From contig MU623357.1 of assembly GCA_025201765.1 (NCBI GenBank), forward strand, positions 186,001-250,000: a DNA stretch of 64,000 nucleotides, read 5' to 3'. The stretch comes from Daldinia sp. FL1419. Its lineage: Eukaryota > Ascomycota > Sordariomycetes > Xylariales > Hypoxylaceae. Positions 33,883 through 46,184 of the stretch are shown one piece after another. The notes beneath the pieces were generated by a model. That model saw only the letters and a program-made list of their open reading frames with translations. It did no database searches and was not told where the DNA came from. The first letter of the stretch is position 1. Every line of letters begins with the position of its first letter. The position numbers and the translations under genes are program-made.

Positions 33883-35467
33883 TTAGGGCGCTTTCGGTGG
33901 CTTCCAGTAGTATTGCTAAACAAGAGTCAGGACGTGAGATAGTACCGAGATGATTTATAAGATAATTTACCTTGTGTTGCTTCCGACAGCCTCTCAACCC
34001 CGGTTTCCGCAAGCTTTGGGTCACGGCAATCCGTCGCGAATCATCATCGTCATGATCGGGGTCATAATAGTATTGGCTCTCGAGCGGCTGGCCGGCCGCA
34101 TCCTTTCCCTGCCGGGGAATGACGCCGATGCAAGGCGTCGACTCGATAATATTACGCAACTCAGCCTTAGTCAAGTCTTTTTTCTCTTCGGCGGGAAGGA
34201 GGCTTAGTATGGTAGACAAAGGGGTGGATGATAGTCGGGAGTAAGCCAATTGATTGACGACGTGATTCTTGACGATGTCCACATTAACATGACTACCGAT
34301 GCTGGCTTTCTCTTCGGGCTCTGTTAGCGGCTTAGCCGTTGTATCCCCTGATGGGACACGAGAGGGACGTTTCGGTGACTCCGCTGTGAAGGCAGCCAGA
34401 CGGTTAGAGAGGTTAGCCCCGAACGGACCAAACGAGTGTACGATAGGATCATTCTCTTCATCAGGATCATCGTCTTCGGGATCACTAAGATCACTAGAAA
34501 AGCTGTTGGTGACTTCTGTTTGAGCAAATGACGCGTCTACATCAGATGTCTGCTTGGGAAGTTCTTGCTCATCTGCACTCGCATCTTCATATATCTGGAC
34601 GGGCTCGCTCGCATCATCAGCTAGTAGCAATGTGTCTAAGTTGCCAGAAGAATTGTGTGGAGAAGGCGATTCAGGAGATCTAACACGCGTCTGCCGTCGA
34701 AGAGGACTAGATTGCAGAAAATCCGAACTGGAATCATTGCGGCGATGTCTAGAGCATGGCGACTCCTCCCAAGATGAATCCGACAAGGTTGCAGCGGGTT
34801 CATGTCGATTCCTCTTAGGCCAATGCAACATAACTCGAGCGTCCTGTACATCCAACATAATCTCGGCATTTTCAGTCTCCGAGGTGAAAGTATCCCCCTT
34901 TCCTAGCTCCCATGTTCGCCCCTGACAATGAAGCTTTATTCCATTCCAACCATTGCAGACAATCTCAACCCTGTTTGGCTCTAAAGGGTCTACGGCTGGG
35001 ATGTACCGTGCCTTGACATGGATACGAGATATAAGACGGTTGGCCGATAACTGGTAGTGAGAAGAATTACTCGACCGACCCATCAGAAGGGTATCGCCGT
35101 TCTCATTAAGTTCGATAGACCGTACGGCAGACAGTGGCGTTCGTTCTGCCACTGATTCCGTACGCTCGAGTGCAGGTCTAGAAGATGACACGCGAGGGGG
35201 GGAGGATGAGAGTATACCAGTACTGGAAGTTGGGATTGGAGTAGGATATTTGAAGAATGGGTTCGAATCGGCAAGTTTATCGCGGGCTAGCCTCTTCATA
35301 GGTCTTGGGAAGCCCGGCGATGACGAGAGGGGTTCGAACGGCGGCAGCAAAGAAGGTGCAGGACGTTTCTTGCTGGGCGAGATAGAGACGGAAGCAGGGG
35401 GCAACGTAGGCTCCTCCGCCGTAGCTCGATCTGCTCGATCCATGGTCTTGATGGGTGAAGATGTCAT
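33883..35467 (-). CDS. FHA-domain protein, Tos4-like, 2 exons
   Basis: Exons 35467-33971 and 33915-33883 (intron 33916-33970, GTAAAT donor, TAG acceptor, phase 0) give 509 aa; the last exon encodes only QYYWKPPKAP. Seen: a Ser/Pro-rich N-terminus (1-115) and an FHA domain (about 120-217) with the hallmark GRSS (130-133), SRIH (147-150) and NG (175-176) phosphothreonine-binding positions. A long acidic Ser-rich linker follows (SDLSDPEDDDPDEEN). The conserved C-terminal module includes VVNQLAYSRLSSTPLSTI, CIGVIPRQGKDAAGQPL and LRKPGLRGCRKQHKQYYWK. This FHA plus C-terminal module layout matches ascomycete Tos4-type proteins, chromatin-bound regulators linked to G1/S transcription and checkpoint control. 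Assignment to Tos4 itself is inference. Confidence 0.8.
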
Positions 35468-37333
35468 GATGAAAGATCAAGAATGCATGGCAAGAGAAAT
35501 AAAATAGCGGAACTGTGATGATGGAATGGATGTGCTAAAGGATAAAAAGTCGGATTGGATAAGGAAGGGGATTAAGAGATTTGAGATTTTGGGAGAGAAG
35601 AAAATTGACAGTGCTGTATAACGGTACGCCCTGTCAAAAAGATGTGGGTTCTCTGCGCGTCTTTTAGATGGAACCTGGAGTCGCGGTGCGCGTTCACTAC
35701 ACGCTCTTTTTTTTTAGCTGGGTTTTCCTCCCTCCCCACTTAAATCCCACTTACACAAGATCTGACCCGGCTCCGTGTCCGAACTCTGAACCGTGCCCGT
35801 TCTTTTCTTTTTTCTCCGCAATTGAATTGAATCCGATGATAAACCGATACAATGTAACTTGGTAGTAGAGATGAGAATTCAAAATTTAGAAATTTTCTCT
35901 GATCAAGGTCCAAAAGCAGGCCGGGTCGCTCGGCTTGGTCGGATGAGAGACTGACTTTTGCAAATGGAGGTTGACGTGAGGAGAGTTTCGTGGCTGGGGG
36001 AAGACCCAAGCGTTTTTCTTACACTTTAAATTGATCTTTAGGGAATTTCGACGTGTGGGGGCCCACTCCGACGTGATTGCTTTACCTTAGATAGATTAGG
36101 ATATGTAGGTACCTAACCTACATAATTACCTCCTACCTGGTAGGTAGATGGATGTGGGCGTTAGACGCGGTTTCTCATTACATTAAGTAGGTACCTACCT
36201 ACACTGGGTACATATTGTACTGCGTAGATTAGATACCTGCAAGTTGCAGTTGCTTCATTAATTCAGGTACCTAAAACTTGCCTACCTAAGTAGCATTTAA
36301 CTCGCTTCTGCTTGTTTTAGCTGTCCACTCTAACCGGCCTCTCAGCGCTGGCCAACCTCCACGATTACAGGTATCGGGCGTCGGCGTTCCAGCCCTAATA
36401 CCCTACCACTAGGCAAGTGTTGGAAATATTAATATTAATACTTAGGTACCTACCTAGGTAGGCAATGCATACTGGGGCGTTAAAAGGCTAGAATTGTACC
36501 TTATAAAGGTAAGAGGTATTAAGCACTTGAAGTGTCAAAATAGGTAGAGTTCAGTGCCTCAGAAAATAGCCTTGTACTAGTGTAAAACGCGCTTTCAGTA
36601 TATCAGCCGTCAAATGGACATAACAAATATTCTTATTCGACCATTCTTAGGGTTGCCCTATTCATAATCACTTAACTTTTATTTACGTATCTCATGTACC
36701 TAGGTAAGTACCTACTTATGTTCTTTAGGTAGGTATTAGGTCAGTACAGGATCATTAGGTCAGTACAGGATCATATATCTTGTCTAGTTCCCGCCTTACG
36801 TTATAAGGGAAGACGTATTTAAAGCATAAAACTTTATTGAGAAGAGTCGTCTTATAATTGGCTTGATATCAACATGTTTGGAATTCGGCAAACCCACAAG
36901 ATGTTCCCTTGGCAAAGTATGAAAATCCCCCACACAAGATAGGGAAATCTGTGTTTGCTGGTTCAACTCCAAAAAAAATTTATATCGTGTATCATCCCAA
37001 CTTCCAGCCCCCTTCCCCTCCTCTAGAAGCAAAGCGCGTCTCCACTATCTCTCCACTACTGTAGCCAAAATTTCTTCAAGTTTCTTTATCCTTTATAAAT
37101 ATATAATTTGACCGATGTTTGGAAGGCCTTGCTTCAATTTAATAATAAAAAATTCGTGAGGCGACTTGGAATACAGCTATATAAAAAATGCGCCGGGTAT
37201 CTTCTTATGCGAAATATCCAATATCGAGCGGGCAGACTAGTAGGAAATGTCGTGACGGGAAACAAGAAATGCCATCAAGCAAAAATCAATATACTCGAGA
37301 CGCCAATATCAAGACAGGCGATCAGTTATTGCA
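35468..37333. other. Intergenic region, motif-dense
   Basis: The left part is the FHA gene promoter. From 36080 to 36780 it is packed with TAGGTACCTA-type motifs, and it holds a 19-bp tandem duplication (36735-36772). The right part (36780-37333) is the AT-rich 3' flank of the RhoGAP-like gene. No gene seen. Confidence 0.5.
36735..36772 (+). repeat. Two-copy 19-bp tandem duplication
   Basis: The unit attaggtcagtacaggatc occurs twice in perfect tandem at 36735-36753 and 36754-36772. Confidence 0.95.
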
Positions 37334-39421
37334 TTACCACGCCGCCCTGCTGATCCTTCGAATGTCTGTTTGGTCTTTCTTCAGAATTTCGGTATATTCC
37401 ACTCTTCTCCGGATTAAAAAGGCAAGCGATAGCATGTAGTCAGTTTCGTACTTCGTGGATGTGGTGTGCATGAGGGGCTTGATAAGAACACCAGCTAGTC
37501 GCTCAGCTGTCATGTCGTTCTTCTCTTCTGCTTGTGCAACATCAGCCCATAAGTTGAGGAGCAACTTGAACAGAGTGCGGCTTGGTCCCCGGAGACTGCC
37601 GAGTGCTTCCTCCCAAAAGTCGATGCATCTATCAACATGAGATCGAGAAAGCGTGGCCTGCCTTGAGAGCGCGATCCATTGTTTGGCAATACTCTCCGAA
37701 ATCAGTGGCTTTGGGAGTTGTGAGAGAAAGAGCAAAATTAGATCCGCGGCATCGTATACGCCAAAGCTAGTCCAATTAACATCCTCGCCGTATGTTGGGC
37801 CGCTGCTGAAGATGTCTTTTAACTTTTGCACTCTATAACTATCGCCCGGCTCGGCGAAGATATCTGGGGCTTCGACTCCTTCGTTCTTCAAAAAGAAGCA
37901 ACACTTCTGCATGCACAGAGGGAACTCTCGTCGCGATGATCCCCCGTGGCCAGAGTGGTGAGTCTTAGCGGTTCCTTTAGCGACTTGCATACTTTTTTGG
38001 AGCGCGACGCCGAAGACCGCGTTGGGCGTTGTTGTACCTTCGGGCTCATTTATGATGAACTCCGAGTTCCACATTGGTAACTTCTTAAAGGATACTGATA
38101 GTCTACGACTGCCCCTTCTAACAAGGCTTGCTTGGATGATTGGAGTTGCTGGTTGTGTATCCGTCGTGCTAGTTGAAGTTGTCGATCGTGTCTGAGGTCT
38201 ATTCTCCGAAATTGCGTGCTTAATAGGTGCGAAAAGTTTCCCAAATCCTTTGCTTTTCGTTATAGAAGGTGGTGATTCCGCCGGTGGTCCTTGAGCAACA
38301 ATCTCGGTGACGGCGCCGTACAAATTCTTCGGAATATCCGGGGTGGCCTCAAATGGAGAAACCATAAGGCTACGAGCAAGCTCGAGTCTCTTACTATCTT
38401 TTGGTGGCGGAGTTGGTGCCCGGCTGGGTATACCCACGAAACTAGCCATCAGCTCTTCGATAGTGGGTATTTTCTCGTCTTCCGGACTCGTTTGCTCATT
38501 GTTTTGCGACTTGGATGCGGACCCGACGCTGACATCGATCGCACTATCCGGCTTGTCTCCGATGTAAGCCTCGAATAGTTTCTGGTCGCCCACAAATGCA
38601 CCCTGATCCGCAGGCTCGTCGACTTCCTTGAGGGTCTGTTCAATCTCGTGCTCGCTCTCCTTAGCGCTGATGATCTTCTCGGCGTACGATTTCAGACACG
38701 TCATATAGTCATAAAGGCTAAATTCAGCCTCGTTCTTCTCAAACTCCCCTGGTAATCTCATTCGCAACTGGCTCATCTCGACTAAAACCCGCGAGACGTC
38801 TTCCATAACAGCGGCGCTGTTCTGATGCCTCTCTATCGTATTACGCCTATTAGGCTCTACGTCTGAGGTAGCATCCCGAATTGTAGTTCTGTTAACCTTC
38901 ATTAGACACGTAAACCTTTATGAAGCACGATATACTCACGCCCCGACCAAATCCAAAGCTAGACCTAGGACAGCTTTATGTGCCTCTAGGGTGGTTCTAA
39001 ATATCGCAACATCACGTCTTCCAGTAGCCAGCCACCGGGACCTCTTGTCTTGCCTCGATAATTCGTTGTTATTGAGACCAGATATGCTTATGTCTAATTC
39101 GTTGACGACCCTAGAGCAATTATCGAGGACAGTGGGAATCCGTTCTGCCAACTCCGGGGGGAATAAACAGGCATCCTCGTTGAGAAGTTCCAAGACACTT
39201 TGCAGCGAGTGCAACTCGCGCGATACTCCGTCTACGTCGGATCGTGCTTCCCGTACCTCACGTACAAATCCATTGAGTATAGTGCTAGCTGCGACGATCG
39301 CATTTCCGAGTGTAATACAGTCGAATGTAATGGATCTTTGAATCATCCAGGTCAGTGTTTCTGATGCTCGAAAAAGGTGTTCGGCAGAACTTTGATGGGA
39401 GAGCACCCACAGCGACTCCAT
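37334..39421 (-). CDS. RhoGAP-fold protein with fungal N-terminal helical domain, 2 exons
   Basis: Exons 39421-38940 and 38888-37334 (intron 38889-38939, GTGAGT donor, CTAAT branch site, CAG acceptor, phase 2) give 678 aa. Seen: residues about 20-170 form a helical region (LGNAIVAASTILNGFVREVREAR...LHSLQSVLELL), like the N-terminal domain found in many fungal STAND and signalling proteins. A disordered middle with many Ser/Pro sites follows. The RhoGAP domain begins at VFGVALQKSMQVA (about 430) and continues CCFFLKNEGVEAPDIF, SYRVQKLKDIF, LFLSQLPKPLI and MTAERLAGVLIKPLM. Odd: the arginine finger, in the usual IFRxxG motif, is replaced by Ala (IFAEPG, residue about 506, codon 37853-37855). It may bind a Rho GTPase without stimulating hydrolysis; this is inference. 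Confidence 0.83.
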
Positions 39422-42400
39422 TGTGGTGTTGACCCGCGGTCATCCACAAATTCAATACTATTATTTTTTTTCCTCCAAGAACGCAAGGCGTCGGCCACAT
39501 ATATTACTCACGATAAAGAGGTGACAGTCGGTAACAGCGGTAAGGTGGGGGTCGAAGGATGGCTTCTCTCACAGCCGTAAAAAATTTGGTTCACATAAAC
39601 AGACGAAACCTATAATAAGTTGCAAGCTTGTCGTCACCGACACAACCGGAAGTACCCTAAGCCGACAAGGGCTCTTTCACCATTAGGATGAGCTTTAAAT
39701 TACGGACGAGGATCCACACGAGTTCTTGTCGTCAGTCGAATACATTCGTGTGAATAAAAAAAAACCGAAACAAAAGTTCGAATGTAGAAGCTCACAAGGT
39801 GCCGCTCTCCTACTTGTACATACACCTCCTTTCACAAGGTCAGCAAGATGGACTTCGCACTGATCATTTGGCGAAGTTAGCTTTCTTCTTTGCTTGCGCA
39901 ATACTATGCTCGAGACGGTCTATTTTCCGTTGACCTGCCCATATGAAATCTGTCTGGAGAAGCTAAGCATGGTCTACCCCGGTACCGCCAATCTCCCCTT
40001 TTGTAACGTCCCCTTGTTTCTTGGCCAACTTCCCCGCCTACACGTGCATATTCCATCGACACACAGGACACCATCTTATTTGCACCTGCGAGAAATCGAT
40101 CATATGTAGCGTATCTTTATTGCAGAAAAGGCGGGAAAGTTTTAACAGGGATATTCCTTGCTTACTATAGTACATCGTCTAAACAAGCTCGTATGAGCTA
40201 TTCTACTCTTGACTATAAGCTCGCAAGACCCAATCAACTCACTAACCAATATCCACCAGACTATCAAGCTTAGAGTTGCAGTGCAGCATACATCTGCAAC
40301 ACATTCCCAGGTTGACAGGTTGTTAAGCCTGATCTAGCCCTAGTACCTAGGGGAAGGGCACAGCACTTTCAACGCTGTCAGATAAAGTAGGAACGTGGGT
40401 GTTTTGAGGGTGGCTTTGCTCACCGTTGGTGTTCCTCTCGAAAATCCAGCGATCTTGTTTGATGAGCCAGTTTATCATTTCGGAATTTAGAGTGGATTGA
40501 CAACCGTTAACGTCACCTGGGCCCAGCATCGATCGGATGCCATCTCAAAAAGGGGACAATCCGAACGCTAGAGCTTTCTAGCCCGCGAGCATAGATGCAT
40601 CGGTTCGATAAGGTACCCATAACATAGCACTATTAAGCCGCGATCACAAGACGAATCTGACGGCTATTATTACATGGGTTTAAATAGTCCGCAACTCCCA
40701 GGTCCCTTTAGAACTAACTCCCCTGAAGATGTGGGCAATGGTCTGATACTGGGGAGAAATTATCGATGCCAGCGAAGAAATAAATTCAATGCAGGACGCG
40801 GTACTACTACTTTGTCGGTTAAGCATCCAGCATCCCTGCCGCCAGGTTTTGGATTTCAAGACCTCTCTCCATCGGCCGAAATTTCGTGTCTTATTAGTCT
40901 GTTATAATCAGGCTTATTCACTGTTAGAATTAGGAAGTAGCTAAGAAAGGATTCAGATACTTGTCGCCCCAGGTTTCCTGATAGACACGTCAAAGTTTCG
41001 AGCTCGATTTTGTTATTTTAATACCCTTGGCGGTTTTGACAGAAGTTAGAAAGTCGTGCAGTCCCTGTCGCTCTTTTTCCTGCTTTCTGTTTAGAGTCTA
41101 CCCTTTAAAAAGTTGGTATGCTTAAATGCGGCGCTCTACATATCAATTAAGCCTCTCATCCGGCTTGGCAATTATATGCCGTCTCGACCCTAGCTATCCG
41201 GTTGATATAGTACCGCATGGTGTTTGTTGTCGCTCAATACGAACACTATTATTTAGCGACTTGGGCCAGTAGATACACATCACTTACATGGTTAAGCGCG
41301 TTAGGTAGCTGGCATGCCTCGGCAAATATCTAGGTTAAGAGATACCTAGGGTAATTTCAATATGATCAAATGTCAAATTCTTATGGAAAACATCGCGGCG
41401 TGGCATATCCAAATACTTATATTTCCTTAGCTGTCTGTTTCCAGTCTTTGTCCTGCCTTTTGCGGTAATTAGGAGAATACGATAGTCCTTCGCCTGTACC
41501 AAAGGTATGCTAACGTCGCGCGAAGGATTGACAATTCCAGTGCGGCGTATTATGTAGGTAGATACCTCTTAAGGGGTTAATGTCTATAATTGTTCGATTT
41601 TATCAATCCCATATCCCAGCAGCCTTTCGTAGCCTTCTTTTCAAATGTTAAAATAGGTAGTTACTCGATACAGAAATATACTTCCTTCTAAGCAACCCTG
41701 AATGTCTTGGGTTACTTTTCAGTAATCACCTGCGCCGTCCGTTCCGCCCAACTGCCAGCGTGACTAACAAAACAAAATGTCATCGTAATCAGCTTGATAC
41801 GTGACACATACCGCGATGTACTAAGATTGGGATGACGTTCCATATCTTTCGTTTCGTATTGGGTGACGAACGCAGATCAGATTAATTGAGCATCAAACCA
41901 ACGAAACTTGTGAAACTAGGGGAGTCCAGATCTGCCACCACACTAACGTTTCAATAGGACGCTCGGGCCATGTTGACAATGGCAGAATGGGAAAACCCAC
42001 TATGTACATGTTAGCTGTAGCAGGCGAGTCGGGGGAATTAATAGGTTTTATAGTTGCATAAGGGTCAAAAACTTGGAAGCTGTAAAATTATCCAAGTGAT
42101 ATTTATCATCCTTGTTCCGGTACTTGTCCCCGTCCCAAGCTACGAGGTTTCTTGTCTAAGTCTTATGTAACAACGCACTAAGATGTATATCGACTCGACG
42201 TTAACGTTGGATTCCTGAGACCTTATCACTAATGTCCGTGTTTACCCCGGATCTCTGAGCTTGTTTCGTTGTCGTAGATCGTATAGAATCGGACGATAAC
42301 AGAAGTCTGAGCGCTTTCTCATTAACTGCGTCATGATTATCACCTAACTAAGCGATCCGACAATATGAAGAATTGTTAAATTTCGAATCAATAAACACCA

Positions 42401-43098
42401 ATTACAGTTGCTTTACTTTTAGTGTCTAAGTGCTAACCGTAGAATATTCTCCTCCGTCTAACACGACGGCTGCTGACGTTATGGGAAGGATAGGACTCAT
42501 ATGTCCCCTAAAGATAGCCACTATGGGGTATTCCGGCGTTGGTACCACAATGAGAAGCAACATGTTCTCGGGTTCGGAAAATAAGTAGTTTTCGTCTGAT
42601 AGGATCGCAAGTAAGAAAAAAAAGGAAATCGCGTAGCCTTCGGTTTTTTGCATTATGCTTCAAAATTTCATCTCAAGGATTTTACGTTGGTGTTTCATTG
42701 AACAGCCTTCTATAAACGACCTCATTACATACCTACCTAGGTACCTACCTACCTAAGGCATACAAGACTTGAAGTGATACTTCCGACTATCTAGAGGTAC
42801 TTATATATGTAAGATCTGATACCTAATTAATAGGCATCCGAAAAAGGATATCAGTTGGTAGTAAATTATAAGATGATTGGCCAAGTTTATAATGTTTAGC
42901 CAGTTAGCTTATTAGATAGGCACTTTAGTGGATCCACTTCAGCAGTTTGCCTGCAAACGCTTGGACCATTGCTGAGTTTATCGCCCCACGTCTGTACGGC
43001 TGATGGAGCTAAAAAAAAAAAAAAATCAATTCGCGGCTTCACTTCGTTAAGTTTTACGGATAAAATAATTCATTCCACAAACCTCATTTCGCTGCACA
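39422..43098. other. 3.7-kb gene-poor region
   Basis: No protein, tRNA or element could be supported on either strand. It holds scattered short open stretches without family resemblance, TAGGTACCTA-type motifs near 42730-42760, and a 15-nt A run at 43011-43025 just before the L1-domain gene. Ancient decayed sequence or a non-coding RNA gene cannot be excluded. Confidence 0.45.
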
Positions 43099-44284
43099 AT
43101 GGCCCCTTCAAAGACTGTTACTCTGCGGAGTGAAACAGCGGTCTCTCTTGTAGACCATGAACAGGTTTGATCCCCTTTATCCCCTATAGTAACGCCTCAT
43201 GCTAATACTCACAATTTAGAGTCTGAAAGCTTCTAGGGCGTTGCTGGCGCATATGAAGAAAGCGTCCGAGGAAGCTGCTAAATCCGGGAAACCAAATCTC
43301 TTGGAAGATCCCGAAGAGGCCGGTAAGGATTTGCCGATATGGTTTACCCTAACCACCAAGCGACACATCGCCGATTCTCGACGCCTTAAACCAGGCAAGA
43401 TCGTTGTCCCACACCCTCTGAACACCGACTCTGAGGCGGCTATCTGCTTGATAACTGCGGAGCCCCAGCGCGCATATAAAAACCTAGTTGCCTCCGACGA
43501 GTTCCCCGCGGAGCTACGAAAGCGTGTGACGCGGGTTATAGACGTATCTAAGTTGAAGGCAAAGTTCAAGGCGTACGAAGCACAACGCAAACTTTACAAC
43601 GAGCATGATATTTTCCTTGGTGATACGCGGATTATCAATAGATTGCCGGGGATCCTAGGAAAAACATTCTACGGAACGACAGCCAAGCGCCCGATTCCTG
43701 TTGAAATACAAGCTCGTGTGCCGAAGAGCGACGGAAAGAGAGTCAAGCGCACCAAGGATGCAGAGAATCCAAATACAGCTACTCCCATACAATTGGCCGG
43801 AGAAATCGAAAGGGCAGTCGGCGCGGCGCTTGTTAATTTGTCTCCTACGGTCAACACCGCGATTCGTATCGGAAATGCCAGCTGGACTGCTGAGCAGATT
43901 GCGGAGAATGTCGAGGCAGTGGCGAAGAATCTAGTGGAGAAATTCGTACCGGGAAAATGGAAGAATGTTCGGGGTATCTACATCAAGGGTCCCGAAACTG
44001 CTGCCCTGCCTATTTGGCTGACAGACGAACTGTGGCTTGATCAGAAGGACATCTTGGCCGATGGCTCGGAGGAAGCTAAGGCTATAGCAGAGAAGGCAAA
44101 TATAGGAAAGAAGCGGAAGTCGCTCGAGAGTCAGCCTGAAGAGGTTGAACCTGCGACGAAGAAGGTCAAGAAAACGAAGAAGTTGCCTGAAAGTGATGAT
44201 ACGAAACTAGACAAGGAAATCTCGGACCGTAAGGCGGCGCTGAAGAAGCAAAAGAAAGCGGCAAAGAAGGCTTTGGAGGTCTAA
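43099..44284 (+). CDS. Ribosomal L1-domain ribosome biogenesis protein (Cic1/Utp30/RSL1D1 family), 2 exons
   Basis: Exons 43099-43164 and 43220-44284 (intron 43165-43219, phase 0, weak GTTTGA donor, TAG acceptor) give 376 aa. It is a nucleolar factor of pre-ribosome assembly in the family of yeast Cic1 and Utp30. Seen: start MAPSKTVTLRSETAVSL, then the L1-like fold with LPIWFTLTTKRHIAD, KPGKIVVPHPL, RVIDVSKLKAKFKAYEAQRKLY, HDIFLGDTRIINRLPGILGKTFY and an IRIGNASW block. The tail is Lys-rich and coiled (from about residue 300), as expected for an RNA-binding nucleolar protein. The first exon was chosen by splice phase and its conserved-looking opening. Which of the two yeast paralogues it matches is not decided. 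Confidence 0.88.
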
Positions 44285-44495
44285 GATTATAATATATCAA
44301 GTCAATCACATGTGTAAAAATGACAATAGGTGTTGGGCTCTTCTACATAGCATTATAAGCTTGAAAGCACGATTTGATGGCGTACGGCGGGAATAGGTAT
44401 AAAAGCTTATGAATTATCGATTGAAAACCAAGTCAATACCCCTGTGCCTAGTCCCAACCCTCGATTAATACATTGAATATACACATTCTTAATGA

Positions 44496-45485
44496 TCACA
44501 GCTCATCCGAATCTTGTTCATCCTTCGGGGTGCTGCCCTTGAAGGGACCAAAAAACTCGCTAAAAGCACCTTCTAACACTTCGTCGGATATTTGCATGTG
44601 TTCGCCTGGGACGGTCTTGAACTTCAATCCTCCCTTCCTATCGAGAGCCCTCAGACCAATCCAGTCTTCCGTGTATAGCTTTCGCGCTCTCAAGGGTGTG
44701 ACCTCGGTGCCGTTGACCTCCTCGAACCAGCTCGTCTCCTTTGGAATGACGGTTGTATCGTCCTCAAAGACGTACAAGACGAAGTTCTCGAGGCTCGCGA
44801 TGTTCTTGGCGTAGGTCTTATTCTTCTTTTCTCGCTCGTTGTTGATATCTGCTAGAAAATTGGAGTGCTCGAGATAGTTATCTAGATCCTTTGGGTCGCG
44901 GAAGTACTGCGCGGGGACGAGTCGGCTCTGTACCCACGAGCTCCAGGTATTTCCGTGCAGCAGCGCCATGGCGCCTTTGCATAGCCAATCGGCGGCCGAG
45001 CAGGCCTTGTAGTCGACGATGCCGTTGTGCTGGCTTCCGAACGTGACGAGCGTCCGGACCGGCGGGAAATTGCAGCGCTCGACATAGGCCCGTAGAAACT
45101 GACCACCCTGGCTAAAACCGACGGCGTCGATGGCGGGCGCAGTTGAGAGGATGGGGTGTGCGGCGAGATCGTCGCATACTTTAGCGACCTGCTCCGACAC
45201 GTTGCCGTAAAAAGTCGCGGTGCGGTCGTTGGAGGGGCTCTCGTCGAGGCGTACGTAGTAGACGAATGTACCTGGATTGATCTTTTCGACCAATCCACCT
45301 ACGGATTGTAAGCCCTCAGCCGAGAACGTATCACCAAGGCCGTGCCAAATCACGACTGGTAGAGGTGTATCGTCCTCATCGTCGGCGAGAGCGGAGATTG
45401 GAGCGAGGGTCGTGGGGTTTCCCAGAACAGCTCGAAGGGTAGATGTTAGTGTCAGTAACACTGGTAATTTCTGTAGCAAGGTCAT
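44496..45485 (-). CDS. Palmitoyl-protein thioesterase 1 (PPT1-like)
   Basis: Single exon, 329 aa. Lysosomal/vacuolar alpha/beta hydrolase that removes palmitate from cysteines of degraded proteins. Seen: a signal peptide (MTLLQKLPVLLTLTSTLRAVLG), the PPT1 opening LPVVIWHGLGDTF, nucleophile GFSQGGQF (Ser125), FGSQHNGI, and acid residue in VFEDDTTVIPKETSWF (Asp242 or Asp243). The catalytic His lies in PGEHMQIS (His296), and YTEDWIGLRALD is also present. Length fits the family. It converges with the L1-domain gene, about 210 bp between stops. Confidence 0.93.
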   Translation of the reverse strand: MTLLQKLPVLLTLTSTLRAVLGNPTTLAPISALADDEDDTPLPVVIWHGLGDTFSAEGLQSVGGLVEKINPGTFVYYVRLDESPSNDRTATFYGNVSEQVAKVCDDLAAHPILSTAPAIDAVGFSQGGQFLRAYVERCNFPPVRTLVTFGSQHNGIVDYKACSAADWLCKGAMALLHGNTWSSWVQSRLVPAQYFRDPKDLDNYLEHSNFLADINNEREKKNKTYAKNIASLENFVLYVFEDDTTVIPKETSWFEEVNGTEVTPLRARKLYTEDWIGLRALDRKGGLKFKTVPGEHMQISDEVLEGAFSEFFGPFKGSTPKDEQDSDEL

Positions 45486-46184
45486 ATTTCCGGTGGTAAT
45501 GCGTGTTTATTGTGTTTTATAAGGATGGTTAAGTAACATATCAGAAACCTGATGATGTTATGATGGAAATCTAAATGAAATATGAAGTAGAGAAGTTTGG
45601 ATGTTGGTCTGGACAAATCGAAGTGGCTGTGCCATAGATTATGTACCTACCTCTTGCCTTTGGAGGTACCTAACGGTTAGAGCCTACCTCGGAGGCTGAG
45701 GTAGACGCAGATGCATGCAAGTAGGCTGCTGACCTTGCAATGTTACAGGCCAAGCTTTTAAGGCTCCAATTGGCCGAAGCTTGTGAGTTTAGCTGAGTAG
45801 GTACCTTCTGCCAGTGGTACCTAGGTAGTGTAGTGTAGGTAGACCACCTTACCTAGGCCACGATGTTGTGCTAGGTATACTTTACAAAACGACGATAACT
45901 TCAAACATTTGTTCTTGAAGGCACCTTTCGTTGACCCCACAACCCTATGAAAATCAGCCATGCTTCCTTTTGCAAATGATTCTTCGTGTCTTTTAAAATA
46001 GACAAATGCCACATTCAAACTCTGTTCCTCATACATACGTGCCTTTCCTTGCCCCAAATTCGTTGATGTCATCTGGCCTTTCAAATTCTTCAATGGTTGC
46101 CATCTTTTGGGACTTTTTGTGAATATTTGCTTTCCCTCTGTCGTACTGTTCTTCATCGAAATTCATTGAAATTGTTAAAAGGCA
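45486..46184. other. Divergent intergenic region (PPT1 / CTK2)
   Basis: Probable promoters of both flanking genes, with TACCTACCTC, GGAGGTACCTA and TGGTACCTAGGTAG motifs between about 45640 and 45860. No gene seen. Confidence 0.5.

Noticed and set aside
35250..35275. tRNA B-box-like gggttcgaatc
   Set aside because: It lies inside the FHA gene coding region, with no A box or cloverleaf nearby. No tRNA gene was found in the window.
36080..36780. CRISPR-like or satellite array
   Set aside because: The repeated TAGGTA/TACCTA units have irregular spacing and no unique spacers; this is a eukaryotic genome.
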